NCBI GenBank assembly: GCA_003536295.1
Contig: DPZQ01000109.1
Span: 1 to 12,707, forward strand
Direction of reading: 5' to 3'
Source of the DNA: Rhodobacter sp.
GTDB taxonomy: Bacteria; Pseudomonadota; Alphaproteobacteria; Rhodobacterales; Rhodobacteraceae
DNA length: 12,707 bases
Positions 5,949 to 12,707 of this stretch are shown one piece after another. The notes under the pieces are model-generated. The model was not told the origin of the DNA, did not search any database, and was given only the letters and a program-made list of their open reading frames with translations. The position numbers and the translations under genes were made by a program. Each line of letters begins with the position of its first letter. Position 1 is the stretch's first letter.

Positions 5949-6557
5949 ATGCATCCAAATCCTGCCTTTCGTGGTGCGGAGCGCACGCAAAATCTAGCCT
6001 TTGTAAAAAGCCGTGGTTTTGGTGTTTTAAGTGTGAACGGGCCGCAAGGGCCATTGATGGCACACATTCCTATTGAATTGGCTGATGACGGCTCATGGGC
6101 ACGCCTGCATTTAGCACGCTTCAATCCTATCGCGCGGACAGCTTTACCCCTGGACTGTGTGTTCGTAGTCTCGGGTCCTGATTGCTATGTGTCGCCCGAT
6201 TTTTACCAAACGCCTGATCAGGTGCCAACGTGGAACTATATCGCCGTACATCTGCGCGGCACGCTTTACGCCGAACCGCCCGAGGAACTGGCCCCGCATC
6301 TGAACAGACTTTCAGATCATTTCGAATCAACCTTGCTGCCCAAAGCCCCTTGGACAGCCGATAAAATGTCCGAAGGCACGATGGCGGGCATGATGAAAGC
6401 GATTTTACCCTTTCGCCTCGAAATCAGCGCAATTGAGGGGACGTGGAAATTAAACCAAAATAAATCCGTCCCCGTACGTCAAGCAGCGGTAGCAGCACTG
6501 CAACAATTAGGCGGCGAAAGTGCAAAAATTGCGGCCTATATTTCTACCAAAAACTAA
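5949..6557 (+). CDS. PaiB-family FMN-binding protein
   Basis: A 202-residue protein of the PaiB/FMN-binding split-barrel family. B. subtilis PaiB is described as a negative regulator of sporulation and protease genes; relatives are annotated as FMN-binding negative transcriptional regulators, but no DNA-binding domain is visible here. Landmarks are MHPNPAF at the start, GFGVLSV (23-29), MAHIPIEL (37-44), CYVSPDFYQTPDQVPTWNYIAVH (about 79-101) and ISAIEGTWKLNQNK (159-172), all typical of the family. GGAGGG at 5939-5944, four bases before the ATG, gives a strong start. The rpmJ terminator ends only 15 bases upstream, leaving no room for a separate promoter between them. A GST-like gene follows 31 bases later in the same direction. 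Cellular role unknown. Confidence 0.9.
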   Translation: MHPNPAFRGAERTQNLAFVKSRGFGVLSVNGPQGPLMAHIPIELADDGSWARLHLARFNPIARTALPLDCVFVVSGPDCYVSPDFYQTPDQVPTWNYIAVHLRGTLYAEPPEELAPHLNRLSDHFESTLLPKAPWTADKMSEGTMAGMMKAILPFRLEISAIEGTWKLNQNKSVPVRQAAVAALQQLGGESAKIAAYISTKN

Positions 6558-6588
6558 GACACCGCACTTTAAAACGGGATTATATCTA

Positions 6589-7200
6589 ATGCAATTTTTC
6601 ACCTCGCCCACGTCGCCGTTCGCGCGTAAAGCCCATATTTTCTTGCTTGAAACAGGCCAAGATCAAGGCACAGAGTTCATCCTTGGCTCTGGCTCACCCC
6701 TTGCGGTGGGGCAAGCCCCGATTGCCCAAAACCCCTTGGGTAAAGTGCCCGTTTTGGTGACAGACACGGGGGCGGCGCTGTTTGATAGTCGCGTGATTTG
6801 TCGCTATTTAGACGATAAGGCGCAAGCGGGCCTTTACGGAAGCGAAACGCGCCTTTGGATAAACCTAACGCTTGAGGCGATGGCCGACGGTATCATGGAA
6901 GCGGTCATCCTAACCGTTTACGAAACAAGACTGCGGCCTGAAGCGCTTTATTTTTCTGATTGGGTCGAGGGGCAACTGCAAAAGGTAGAGCGGGCGCTAG
7001 ATCGTTTGGAAAATACCCATATCGGCGATCTGGGAGGGGGCCTGAGCGCGGCTCAAATCACCATAGGCGCGGCTTTGGGCTATTGTGATCTGCGCATGGC
7101 TGAACGCACATGGCGCAAAAGCCGTCCTGTCTTAGCAGATTGGTACGAAGATTTTTCCGCGCGACCTGCGATGCAAAAAACCAATCCTGCACAAATTTAG
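6589..7200 (+). CDS. glutathione S-transferase-like protein
   Basis: A 203-residue cytoplasmic GST-fold protein. The N-terminal thioredoxin-like domain has SPTSPFARKAH (residues 6-16), where a Ser is the likely glutathione-activating residue. NPLGKVPVL (48-56) includes the conserved cis-Pro54, and the Asp66-Ser67 pair binds the gamma-glutamyl group. An all-helical C-terminal domain follows (about 80-203). Such proteins conjugate or reduce substrates with glutathione, but this family does not reveal the substrate. An in-frame ATG at 6520 lies inside the paiB-like gene and is rejected. The ATG at 6589 begins directly at the first beta strand, MQFFTSPTS, although its ribosome binding site is weak. 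Probably cotranscribed with the PaiB-like gene. Confidence 0.88.
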   Translation: MQFFTSPTSPFARKAHIFLLETGQDQGTEFILGSGSPLAVGQAPIAQNPLGKVPVLVTDTGAALFDSRVICRYLDDKAQAGLYGSETRLWINLTLEAMADGIMEAVILTVYETRLRPEALYFSDWVEGQLQKVERALDRLENTHIGDLGGGLSAAQITIGAALGYCDLRMAERTWRKSRPVLADWYEDFSARPAMQKTNPAQI

Positions 7201-7412
7201 GTAAATTTTTACCCCCCACCTGCGGCGCGAGCCCTTGAAATCAAAAAAATCGGCGCTTTTTCCAGAAATTTCGTGCAATTAATGGCCCTGCGATGCTTTG
7301 TCCGCTGGACGCGGGGCATGGCATTGTCTAAAACGCGCCAAGATGGCAGCGGGTAACCGCCGCTTTGGTACCGCATGGGCCGGATCACCGGCTTACAGAT
7401 GGAGAATTTGTC
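7201..7412 (+). promoter_or_regulatory. petABC upstream region with leader hairpins
   Basis: These 212 bases between the GST gene and petA should hold the petABC promoter, but no -35/-10 pair is convincing. TTGAAA at 7235-7240 lacks a good partner. Two hairpins precede the ribosome binding site. The first, GCGG-GTAA-CCGC (7349-7360), has a GNRA loop and extends past one mismatch. The second is GCCGG-ATCA-CCGGC (7379-7392). GGAG at 7401-7404, eight bases before the GTG, fixes the petA start. A 24-codon frame at 7282-7356 has no ribosome binding site. Confidence 0.35.
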
Positions 7413-7973
7413 GTGTCCCACGCAAACGATCAAACAGGCACCCGCCGGGATTTCCTGTATTACGCCACCGCAGGCACAGGTGCAGTTGTCACAGGCGCTG
7501 CCGTATGGCCTTTGGTTAATCAAATGAACCCTTCTGCAGACACTTTGGCGCTTGCGTCGATTTTCGTGGACATCAGCGGTGTTGAAGTTGGCACCCAACT
7601 GACCATCAAATGGCAAGGCAAGCCAGTGTTCATTCGCCGCCGTAACGCCGATGAAATCGACGCCGCGCGCGCCACTGCGCTGGACGATTTGGTTGATGCA
7701 AATGCCGAAAATGCCAATAAACCTAATGCAAACGCCTCAGACGAAAACCGCTCGCTTGATGAGGCGGGCGAATGGCTCGTGATGATGGGCGTTTGTACCC
7801 ACTTGGGTTGCGTGCCTATTGGTGACGGCGCAGGTGACTTTGGCGGCTGGTTCTGCCCTTGCCATGGTTCGCACTATGACAGCGCCGGCCGCATTCGCAA
7901 AGGCCCCGCACCGCGCAATCTGCCAGTGCCAGTAGCCGCGTTCCAAGACGCTTCAACGATCAAACTCGGGTAA
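7413..7973 (+). CDS. petA: ubiquinol-cytochrome c reductase, Rieske iron-sulfur subunit
   Basis: A 186-residue Rieske protein of the cytochrome bc1 complex that takes an electron from ubiquinol at the Qo site and passes it to cytochrome c1. The N-terminus carries a twin-arginine motif, TRRDFLYY (Arg11-Arg12), leading into an uncleaved membrane anchor (about 17-38). The 2Fe-2S cluster is held by C128 and H130 in CTHLGC and by C148 and H151 in CPCHGSH; C133 and C150 form the expected disulfide. Relative to R. capsulatus (191 residues) it is about five residues shorter in the loop before GEWLVM. The start is GTG at 7413, chosen because GGAG lies eight bases upstream and the protein then begins MSHAND like Rhodobacter homologues; an in-frame ATG at 7365 is rejected. 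Nine bases separate it from petB. Confidence 0.97.
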   Translation: MSHANDQTGTRRDFLYYATAGTGAVVTGAAVWPLVNQMNPSADTLALASIFVDISGVEVGTQLTIKWQGKPVFIRRRNADEIDAARATALDDLVDANAENANKPNANASDENRSLDEAGEWLVMMGVCTHLGCVPIGDGAGDFGGWFCPCHGSHYDSAGRIRKGPAPRNLPVPVAAFQDASTIKLG

Positions 7974-7982
7974 GGAAACATC

Positions 7983-9296
7983 ATGGCTGGAATTCCCCAC
8001 GACCATTACGAGCCCCAATCAAAAGGCGCAAAATGGCTGCATTCGCGCCTGCCAATTGTTGGCTTGCTTTATGATACATTGATGATCCCCACCCCAAAGA
8101 ACCTAAACTGGATGTGGATTTGGGGCATCGTTTTGACATTCTGTCTGGCAATGCAAATCATTACCGGCGTCGTGCTGGCGATGCATTATACGCCCCATGT
8201 TGACATGGCTTTTGCCTCAGTTGAACATATTATGCGAGACGTGAATGGCGGCTATATGCTGCGCTATCTGCATGCTAATGGTGCGTCATTGTTCTTTATG
8301 GCCGTTTATTTGCATATTTTTCGTAGCCTATACTACGGTAGCTACAAAGCACCGCGCGAAGTGACATGGATCATCGGCATGTTGATCTATTTGGCAATGA
8401 TGGCCACTGGCTTTTTGGGCTATGTCTTGCCTTGGGGTCAAATGTCGTTCTGGGGCGCGACTGTTATCACGGGACTTTTTGGTGCGATCCCTGGTGTTGG
8501 CGAAACGCTGCAAACCTTCCTTTTGGGCGGGCCTGCACCTGACAATGCCACTTTGAACCGTTTCTTCAGCTTGCACTACTTACTGCCGTTCGTGATTGCT
8601 GGACTTGTGGCTGTGCATATCTGGGCCTTCCACACCACTGGCAACAACAATCCAACGGGTGTTGAAGTGCGCCGCGGATCAAAAGCCGAATCTGAAAAAG
8701 ACACCGTGCCGTTCTGGCCCTATTTCGTCATCAAAGATCTGTTTGCTTTGGTGGTAATTTTGGCTGTGTTCTTTGCGGTGGTTGGCTTTATGCCAAACTA
8801 TTTGGGCCACCCTGACAATTACATCATGGCCAACCCACTTTCGACACCTGCTCATATCGTGCCTGAATGGTATTTCTTACCTTTCTACGCAATTTTGCGG
8901 GCCTTCACGGCGGATGTTTGGATCGTGCAATTAGTACAGTTTCTAAGCGCTGGCATCATTGACGCAAAGTTCTTTGGAGTTTTGGCGATGTTTGGTGCGA
9001 TTGCGGTCATGGCGCTTGTGCCTTGGCTGGATACGTCTTCAGTACGCTCAGGTCGCTACCGTCCTATGTTCAAAATGTGGTTTGCGCTTTTATGCGTTGA
9101 CTTCGTGGTTTTGACTTGGGTCGGCGCAATGCCTACCACTGGGATTTACCCTTATATCTCGCTAATTGCAGCTGCCTATTGGTTTGCCTATTTCCTTGTG
9201 ATCTTGCCGCTTTTGGGTGTGTTCGAAACCCCGACCGAGCAACCTGCAACGATTGAGGAAGATTTTAATAACCACAACGCCACTTCGGCCGAGTGA
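7983..9296 (+). CDS. petB: ubiquinol-cytochrome c reductase, cytochrome b subunit
   Basis: A 437-residue polytopic membrane protein, the central subunit of cytochrome bc1, holding hemes bL and bH and both quinone sites. Heme ligands are H97, H111, H198 and H212, the same numbers as in Rhodobacter. The Qo-site motif PEWY is at 294-297 with Glu295, and FFSLHYLLPF precedes the third ligand. Eight membrane helices are expected. The ATG follows AAGGA, which overlaps the petA stop codon, indicating tight coupling. Length matches the R. capsulatus protein. Nothing is unusual. Confidence 0.98.
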   Translation: MAGIPHDHYEPQSKGAKWLHSRLPIVGLLYDTLMIPTPKNLNWMWIWGIVLTFCLAMQIITGVVLAMHYTPHVDMAFASVEHIMRDVNGGYMLRYLHANGASLFFMAVYLHIFRSLYYGSYKAPREVTWIIGMLIYLAMMATGFLGYVLPWGQMSFWGATVITGLFGAIPGVGETLQTFLLGGPAPDNATLNRFFSLHYLLPFVIAGLVAVHIWAFHTTGNNNPTGVEVRRGSKAESEKDTVPFWPYFVIKDLFALVVILAVFFAVVGFMPNYLGHPDNYIMANPLSTPAHIVPEWYFLPFYAILRAFTADVWIVQLVQFLSAGIIDAKFFGVLAMFGAIAVMALVPWLDTSSVRSGRYRPMFKMWFALLCVDFVVLTWVGAMPTTGIYPYISLIAAAYWFAYFLVILPLLGVFETPTEQPATIEEDFNNHNATSAE

Positions 9297-9315
9297 GAGA
9301 AAGGAACTGACTGAG

Positions 9316-10164
9316 ATGTTTCGCAAAATCACAATCAGCGCTGTCTCTGCCTTGGTTTTGGCATCAGGTGCGGCTTTTGGCGAAGGTGCACAAACATACG
9401 TGCATGACATCGACTTCGCACATGAAGGGGTGTTTGGTAAGTTTGACAAAAACCAACTGCAACGCGGATTACAAGTCTATACCGAAGTTTGCTCAGCCTG
9501 CCATGGGATGCAATTTGTTCCCATTCGCACCCTAGCGGATGACGGTGGCCCACAGCTTCCTGAAGATCAAGTGCGCGCTTATGCAAAGCAATTCACAGTG
9601 GTTGACGCCGAAACAGGCGAAGACCGCGAAGGTTTGCCAACAGACCACTTCCCCCATTCGGGCATGGAAACAGCACCAGACCTTAGCCTTATGGCAAAGG
9701 CGCGCGCTGCTTATCACGGCCCGTATGGCACTGGCATCAGCCAATTGTTCAACGGAATCGGTGGTTCGGAATATCTTGCGTCGATATTGATTGGGTATGA
9801 AGAAGCGCCTGCTTGCGCCCCTGAAGACGTCTCAGGCTATTATAACACCGCCTTCCCAAATGGCGGCGTCCCCGAGGCGTGCAAAGATGAGCATGGCGTC
9901 TCAACGGTTCCAGGCTCTTGGATAGCAATGCCGTCCCCCTTGTCCGAGGGTCTTGTGGAATATGCCGACGGACACGAAGCTAGTGTTGAGAATATGGCCG
10001 AAGACGTCGCCTCATTCTTAACGTGGGCGGCCGAACCAAAATTGGTTGCACGTAAACAAAATGGCTTTACCGCCGTCTTTCTATTGGCCCTTTTGGCAAG
10101 CCTGCTTTACGTGACCAACAAACGCATTTGGGCTGGCGTCAAAGGCAAAAAGAAAACATCCTAA
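9316..10164 (+). CDS. petC: ubiquinol-cytochrome c reductase, cytochrome c1 subunit
   Basis: A 282-residue precursor of cytochrome c1, which accepts electrons from the Rieske protein and hands them to cytochrome c in the periplasm. It has a Sec signal peptide (cleavage probably after AAFG, near residue 22), a CSACH heme-attachment site at 59-63 and axial Met205 in WIAMPSPL. The C-terminal membrane anchor spans about 251-268, followed by a basic tail (KGKKK). C167 and C189 resemble the extra disulfide known in Rhodobacter c1. The ATG at 9316 starts the signal peptide, with AAGGA at 9301-9305 ten bases upstream; the in-frame ATG at 9217 lies within petB and is rejected. It lies 19 bases after petB and ends the operon at a strong terminator. 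Confidence 0.97.
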   Translation: MFRKITISAVSALVLASGAAFGEGAQTYVHDIDFAHEGVFGKFDKNQLQRGLQVYTEVCSACHGMQFVPIRTLADDGGPQLPEDQVRAYAKQFTVVDAETGEDREGLPTDHFPHSGMETAPDLSLMAKARAAYHGPYGTGISQLFNGIGGSEYLASILIGYEEAPACAPEDVSGYYNTAFPNGGVPEACKDEHGVSTVPGSWIAMPSPLSEGLVEYADGHEASVENMAEDVASFLTWAAEPKLVARKQNGFTAVFLLALLASLLYVTNKRIWAGVKGKKKTS

Positions 10165-10185
10165 ACGATAGCTTACGACCGCTCT

Positions 10186-10219
10186 AATAAAAACCCCGCC
10201 CTTGGGCGGGGTTTTTATT
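10186..10219. terminator. bidirectional terminator between petC and thiQ
   Basis: A perfect 15-bp stem (10186-10200 with 10205-10219), GC-rich at the loop end and AAAAA/TTTTT at the base, closes a four-base CTTG loop. It reads as an intrinsic terminator on both strands, serving the convergent petABC and thi operons. The thiQ stop codon (complement of 10215-10217) lies inside the stem. Confidence 0.93.
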
Positions 10220-10913
10220 TGCCCAAATAGCTTTTCAAGATGGCTGATGGCTCAGCAAAAAACGCGCCCGTCTCTTGCGGGCACGAGGCGTGACCCTGAT
10301 CTAAAAACAGCGTCAGCGTGGCGAAATCGATCGCATCTTGGGGCTGATGGGTGACGAGCAAGACCAGGGCTTGGGTTTGCGCAGCCACCTCTTGCACAAG
10401 GGTTAACATCTCTTGCTTAAGGCCTGGGCCAAGGGCGCTGAAGGGTTCATCCAGCAGCAAAATCGGACGTGCGCGCAGCAAAACCATTGCCAAGGCCGCC
10501 CGCGCGGCCTGCCCCCCCGACAAAGACCCTGGCCTGCGCGCCCCGTAAGCGCTTAGGCCCATCGGCTCTAGCGCAGCTAAAATCTTTTCCTGCTGCTCAG
10601 GCGTTTTACGCCCTTTTCCGGCCGAAAGAGCCAGCCACAAATTGTCCTCAACGCTCAGATGCGCAAAAAGATTTTGATCTTGAAACAAAAAGCTGATCGG
10701 ACGCTTGGCTGGCGGCAAATTTGTCAGGTCTTGCCCCTCCCATAAGATACGTCCTGAGGTGGGGGCTAAAAATCCCCCAAGCGCGGCCAAAAGCGAAGAT
10801 TTACCCGCCCCCGAGGGGCCCAAAATTGCCAATCTTTCCCCGGCGTTGGCGCTAAAAGTAGCATCCAACGAAAAGTCTGACTGTTCAAGTCGCAGATTTT
10901 CGACCTTAAGCAT
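10215..10913 (-). CDS. thiQ: thiamine ABC transporter ATP-binding protein
   Basis: A 232-residue ABC ATPase, the same length as E. coli ThiQ, powering thiamine and thiamine phosphate import at the inner membrane. Walker A is GPSGAGKS (32-39), the Q-loop is LFQDQNLF (76-83), the signature is LSGGQ (131-135), Walker B is ILLLDEP (151-157) and the switch His is H189. The family is general, but linkage to thiP and thiB fixes the substrate. The ATG at 10913 is preferred over the in-frame ATG at 10952: GGGAGGG (10919-10925 on the minus strand) lies five bases upstream of it, and it gives the typical MLKVENL start. It overlaps the end of thiP by 8 bp. Its stop lies within the terminator shared with petC. 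Confidence 0.95.
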   Translation of the reverse strand: MLKVENLRLEQSDFSLDATFSANAGERLAILGPSGAGKSSLLAALGGFLAPTSGRILWEGQDLTNLPPAKRPISFLFQDQNLFAHLSVEDNLWLALSAGKGRKTPEQQEKILAALEPMGLSAYGARRPGSLSGGQAARAALAMVLLRARPILLLDEPFSALGPGLKQEMLTLVQEVAAQTQALVLLVTHQPQDAIDFATLTLFLDQGHASCPQETGAFFAEPSAILKSYLGK

Positions 10914-12435
10914 CTTTACCCTCCCTGCTGTCAAACAGCCAAAATAGCCCAAAACTTAGCAAAACCAGCAAAAGGGCGGCGCTAGCGGCCTCTTGCATCT
11001 TATAAGCGCCCAAAAGCCGCGCGATCATCATCGGCAACGTTGTTCCGTCAGCATTGGCAAAAAGCGTGATCACGCCCAAATCACCCATCGAAATAGCGGC
11101 TGTCACCCCCAGCGCAAAACCTATCGCAGGACGCATTCTGGGCCAAATCACGAACCGAAAAGCCGCCCAAGGCCCAAGATCATAAAGTGTCATTTGGTGG
11201 CCGTAATCCGCATACAGGCGACGCAAATCGGGCAGTAAAATCCGAAAAGCAAAGGGTAAGGACAAGAACCCATTGGTTAGGATCGTCACTGACAGAGCAG
11301 CGCGAGCGGGGCTGAAGAACGGGTGGATAATTAAGAAAAGCCCTGTCCCAAGCACAAGGGATGAGGTCGCCAAAGGCAACATTGCCACCCCCTCATAAAA
11401 GCGGCCATAACGCAGGCTCGCTTTGGCTAAGATCAGCGCAGCAAAACAGGCCAAAAAGGCTGCACAAAGCGCCACCCCTACCGAACGCGCGGCTGCAGGC
11501 CATATTACCCAAGGCAAAGATCCGATCCCGCTTAGTCCCGTATAAAAAAGTACCCCAAGCGGCAAAAGCAAAAAGACGGTAGCACAAAAGATCCCCGCGA
11601 AGTCGGCATATGCCCGCCAACCCTTTGGTGGGCCCAAGGCAAGGGCGCGATCAAGTCCGATGCCAAACCCATGTTGCATGGGCAAAAGCGCCGCAAGCCC
11701 AAGTGCGGCCAGGCAGAGGGTCGATTGTAAAAGCCCAAGTGCCGCCGCGGCCCCAAGGTTAAAGTCAAACCGCAAAGCCTGATAGATCGACAGCTCAACC
11801 GTTGTTGCGCGCGGGCCCCCACCCAATGTCAGGGCCACGGCAAAACTTGATAGGCAAATCATAAAGATAGCCATCACCGCACCTGGCGCCACCAGTCGCA
11901 GCATTGGCAGCTCAATATGCAAAAACAGCGCAGGCGGCCCAAAACCCAAAGACTGCGCTAAACGAAATCGCTCGGACGGAATAGATTGCCACCCCAAAAG
12001 CAACAGTCGAACCGCAAAGGGCATGTTCAAAAAAACATGTGCCAAAATAACGCCCATGGCTCCGTAAATAGACGGTAAGGTCAGCCCCAGCATCGCGGCA
12101 CCCTGCGCCAAAAGCCCAACGCGCCCAAAGACGGACAAAAGCGCCAAGACTGCGACAATGGCAGGCAATAAAAAGGGCGCTCCCAACAGTGATATGATCG
12201 CCCCACGCCCATAAAAGCGACGCCTATAAAGCGCACGGGCCAAAGGCACGGCCAAAGCCACCGACAGGCTCGCCGATAAGGCCGCTTGCCACAACGTAAA
12301 ACGCACCGCCTCTATATCAAGCGCCGTAAGGCCTTGATCAGCACGCCAGATCACGGCGGCCAAGGGCCCTATTAGTAAAAGCCCTAAAACCGCCGTAACG
12401 CCGACGAGCGTTAGCGAGACAGCGCTGCGCGCCAT
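10906..12435 (-). CDS. thiP: thiamine ABC transporter permease
   Basis: A 509-residue inner-membrane permease made of two fused permease halves, as in E. coli ThiP (somewhat longer, about 536). About twelve hydrophobic segments are visible. EAA-type cytoplasmic loops that dock the ATPase lie at about 156-182 (SERFRLAQSLGFGPP onward) and 408-434 (YADYGHQMTLYDLGPW onward). The ATG lies inside the end of thiB, overlapping it by 25 bp, and its own end overlaps thiQ by 8 bp. All three genes must therefore be translated from one message, probably with coupling. No strong ribosome binding site is seen at the ATG. Assignment rests on the fused architecture and neighbours. Confidence 0.94.
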   Translation of the reverse strand: MARSAVSLTLVGVTAVLGLLLIGPLAAVIWRADQGLTALDIEAVRFTLWQAALSASLSVALAVPLARALYRRRFYGRGAIISLLGAPFLLPAIVAVLALLSVFGRVGLLAQGAAMLGLTLPSIYGAMGVILAHVFLNMPFAVRLLLLGWQSIPSERFRLAQSLGFGPPALFLHIELPMLRLVAPGAVMAIFMICLSSFAVALTLGGGPRATTVELSIYQALRFDFNLGAAAALGLLQSTLCLAALGLAALLPMQHGFGIGLDRALALGPPKGWRAYADFAGIFCATVFLLLPLGVLFYTGLSGIGSLPWVIWPAAARSVGVALCAAFLACFAALILAKASLRYGRFYEGVAMLPLATSSLVLGTGLFLIIHPFFSPARAALSVTILTNGFLSLPFAFRILLPDLRRLYADYGHQMTLYDLGPWAAFRFVIWPRMRPAIGFALGVTAAISMGDLGVITLFANADGTTLPMMIARLLGAYKMQEAASAALLLVLLSFGLFWLFDSREGKDA

Positions 12436-12707
12436 TCACTTAACGTCGCATCCCGCAGTGCCGATGCTTCCTTAGGGTCAAACATAAGCGAAACTTCGGG
12501 CGTGATCATCTGTTCAAACCCCGAAGGCAGGCCCGTTGGTATAGCATAGGCAGGATACATCCAGTTAGTTTGGGGGATCACCTCTTGAAAGGCGGGGCTG
12601 GTCATAAAGGTTAGAAACTGATCGGCCAGCTGGGGTTGATCGGTTGCGGCCAGTTTGCCCGCCACCTCAACTTGCATATAATGCCCTTCACTAAAGGCAG
12701 CGGCGGC
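12411..12707 (-). CDS. thiB: thiamine-binding periplasmic protein, C-terminal part
   Basis: The last 98 codons of a ThiB/TbpA-type periplasmic binding protein; the frame is open to the window edge, so the start and signal peptide lie beyond it. The visible part closely follows the E. coli protein: FSEGHYMQVEVA near the edge, FLTFMTSPAFQEVIP, NWMYPAYAIPTG and the ending SEWRAALSR. The Tyr and Trp in GHYMQ and NWMYP correspond to residues that stack on thiamine in the E. coli structure (from memory). It delivers thiamine to ThiPQ. Any TPP riboswitch for this operon would lie upstream, outside the window. Confidence 0.95.
   Translation of the reverse strand, partial: AAAAFSEGHYMQVEVAGKLAATDQPQLADQFLTFMTSPAFQEVIPQTNWMYPAYAIPTGLPSGFEQMITPEVSLMFDPKEASALRDATLSEWRAALSR

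Noticed and set aside
7200..7213. GGTAAA/TTTACC hairpin at the GST stop codon as terminator
   Set aside because: The loop would be two bases and the stem is AT-rich with no following T-run.
7282..7356. 24-codon frame starting ATG upstream of petA, possible leader peptide
   Set aside because: No ribosome binding site, no repeated codons of attenuator type and no obvious link to the downstream hairpins.
10914..10952. Longer ThiQ start at 10952
   Set aside because: The extra residues are antisense-free read-through of the thiP end in another frame; the ATG at 10913 has a strong ribosome binding site and gives the usual 232 residues.
12411..12707. TPP riboswitch controlling the thiamine importer
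   Set aside because: Looked for, but the operon's 5' end is outside the window, so nothing can be claimed.

Overview
This looks like ordinary chromosomal core sequence from an alphaproteobacterium, most probably Rhodobacteraceae (Roseobacter group). The evidence is the fbc-type petABC operon with a 437-residue cytochrome b whose heme histidines sit at the Rhodobacter positions, the 41-residue cysteine-poor ribosomal protein L36, and a purine/ureide catabolic cluster of the kind found in marine alphaproteobacteria. Base composition is moderate rather than GC-rich, so a lower-GC marine roseobacter is plausible. The genus is inferred, not shown. No mobile element, integrase, CRISPR array, phage gene or toxin-antitoxin pair is visible.

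Layout. (1) 2-3502, plus strand: a purine-degradation operon. It holds the 3' part of a fused PuuE-type allantoinase/OHCU decarboxylase, (S)-ureidoglycine aminohydrolase, ureidoglycolate lyase and an NCS2 xanthine/urate-type permease. It ends at a perfect UUCG hairpin shared with the convergent gene. (2) 3539-5477, minus strand: an N-formylglutamate amidohydrolase-family gene followed by a divergent glyceraldehyde-3-phosphate dehydrogenase paralogue. (3) 5528-5933, plus strand: a good sigma70-like promoter, tRNA-Val(GAC), rpmJ (missed by length-filtered ORF calling) and a strong terminator. (4) 5949-7200, plus strand: a PaiB-family FMN-binding protein and a glutathione S-transferase-like protein. 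(5) 7413-10164, plus strand: petABC, encoding all three catalytic subunits of cytochrome bc1. (6) 10215-12707, minus strand: thiQ, thiP and the 3' end of thiB, an overlapping thiamine ABC importer operon that meets petC at a shared 15-bp terminator.

How the genes work together. The first cluster imports purines and carries ureides from OHCU through allantoin, ureidoglycine and ureidoglycolate towards glyoxylate. Allantoate amidohydrolase is not in the window. petABC oxidises ubiquinol and reduces cytochrome c while pumping protons. ThiBPQ takes up thiamine or its phosphates. The hutG/gap pair and the paiB/GST pair are arranged like operons, but their joint roles are not evident.

No clearly new multi-gene system is present. 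The best leads are the allantoinase-decarboxylase fusion joining two consecutive pathway steps, the divergent gap paralogue with a changed phosphate-site motif, the tRNA-Val/rpmJ transcription unit with tetraloop hairpins, and a terminator lying 15 bp upstream of the paiB start codon.
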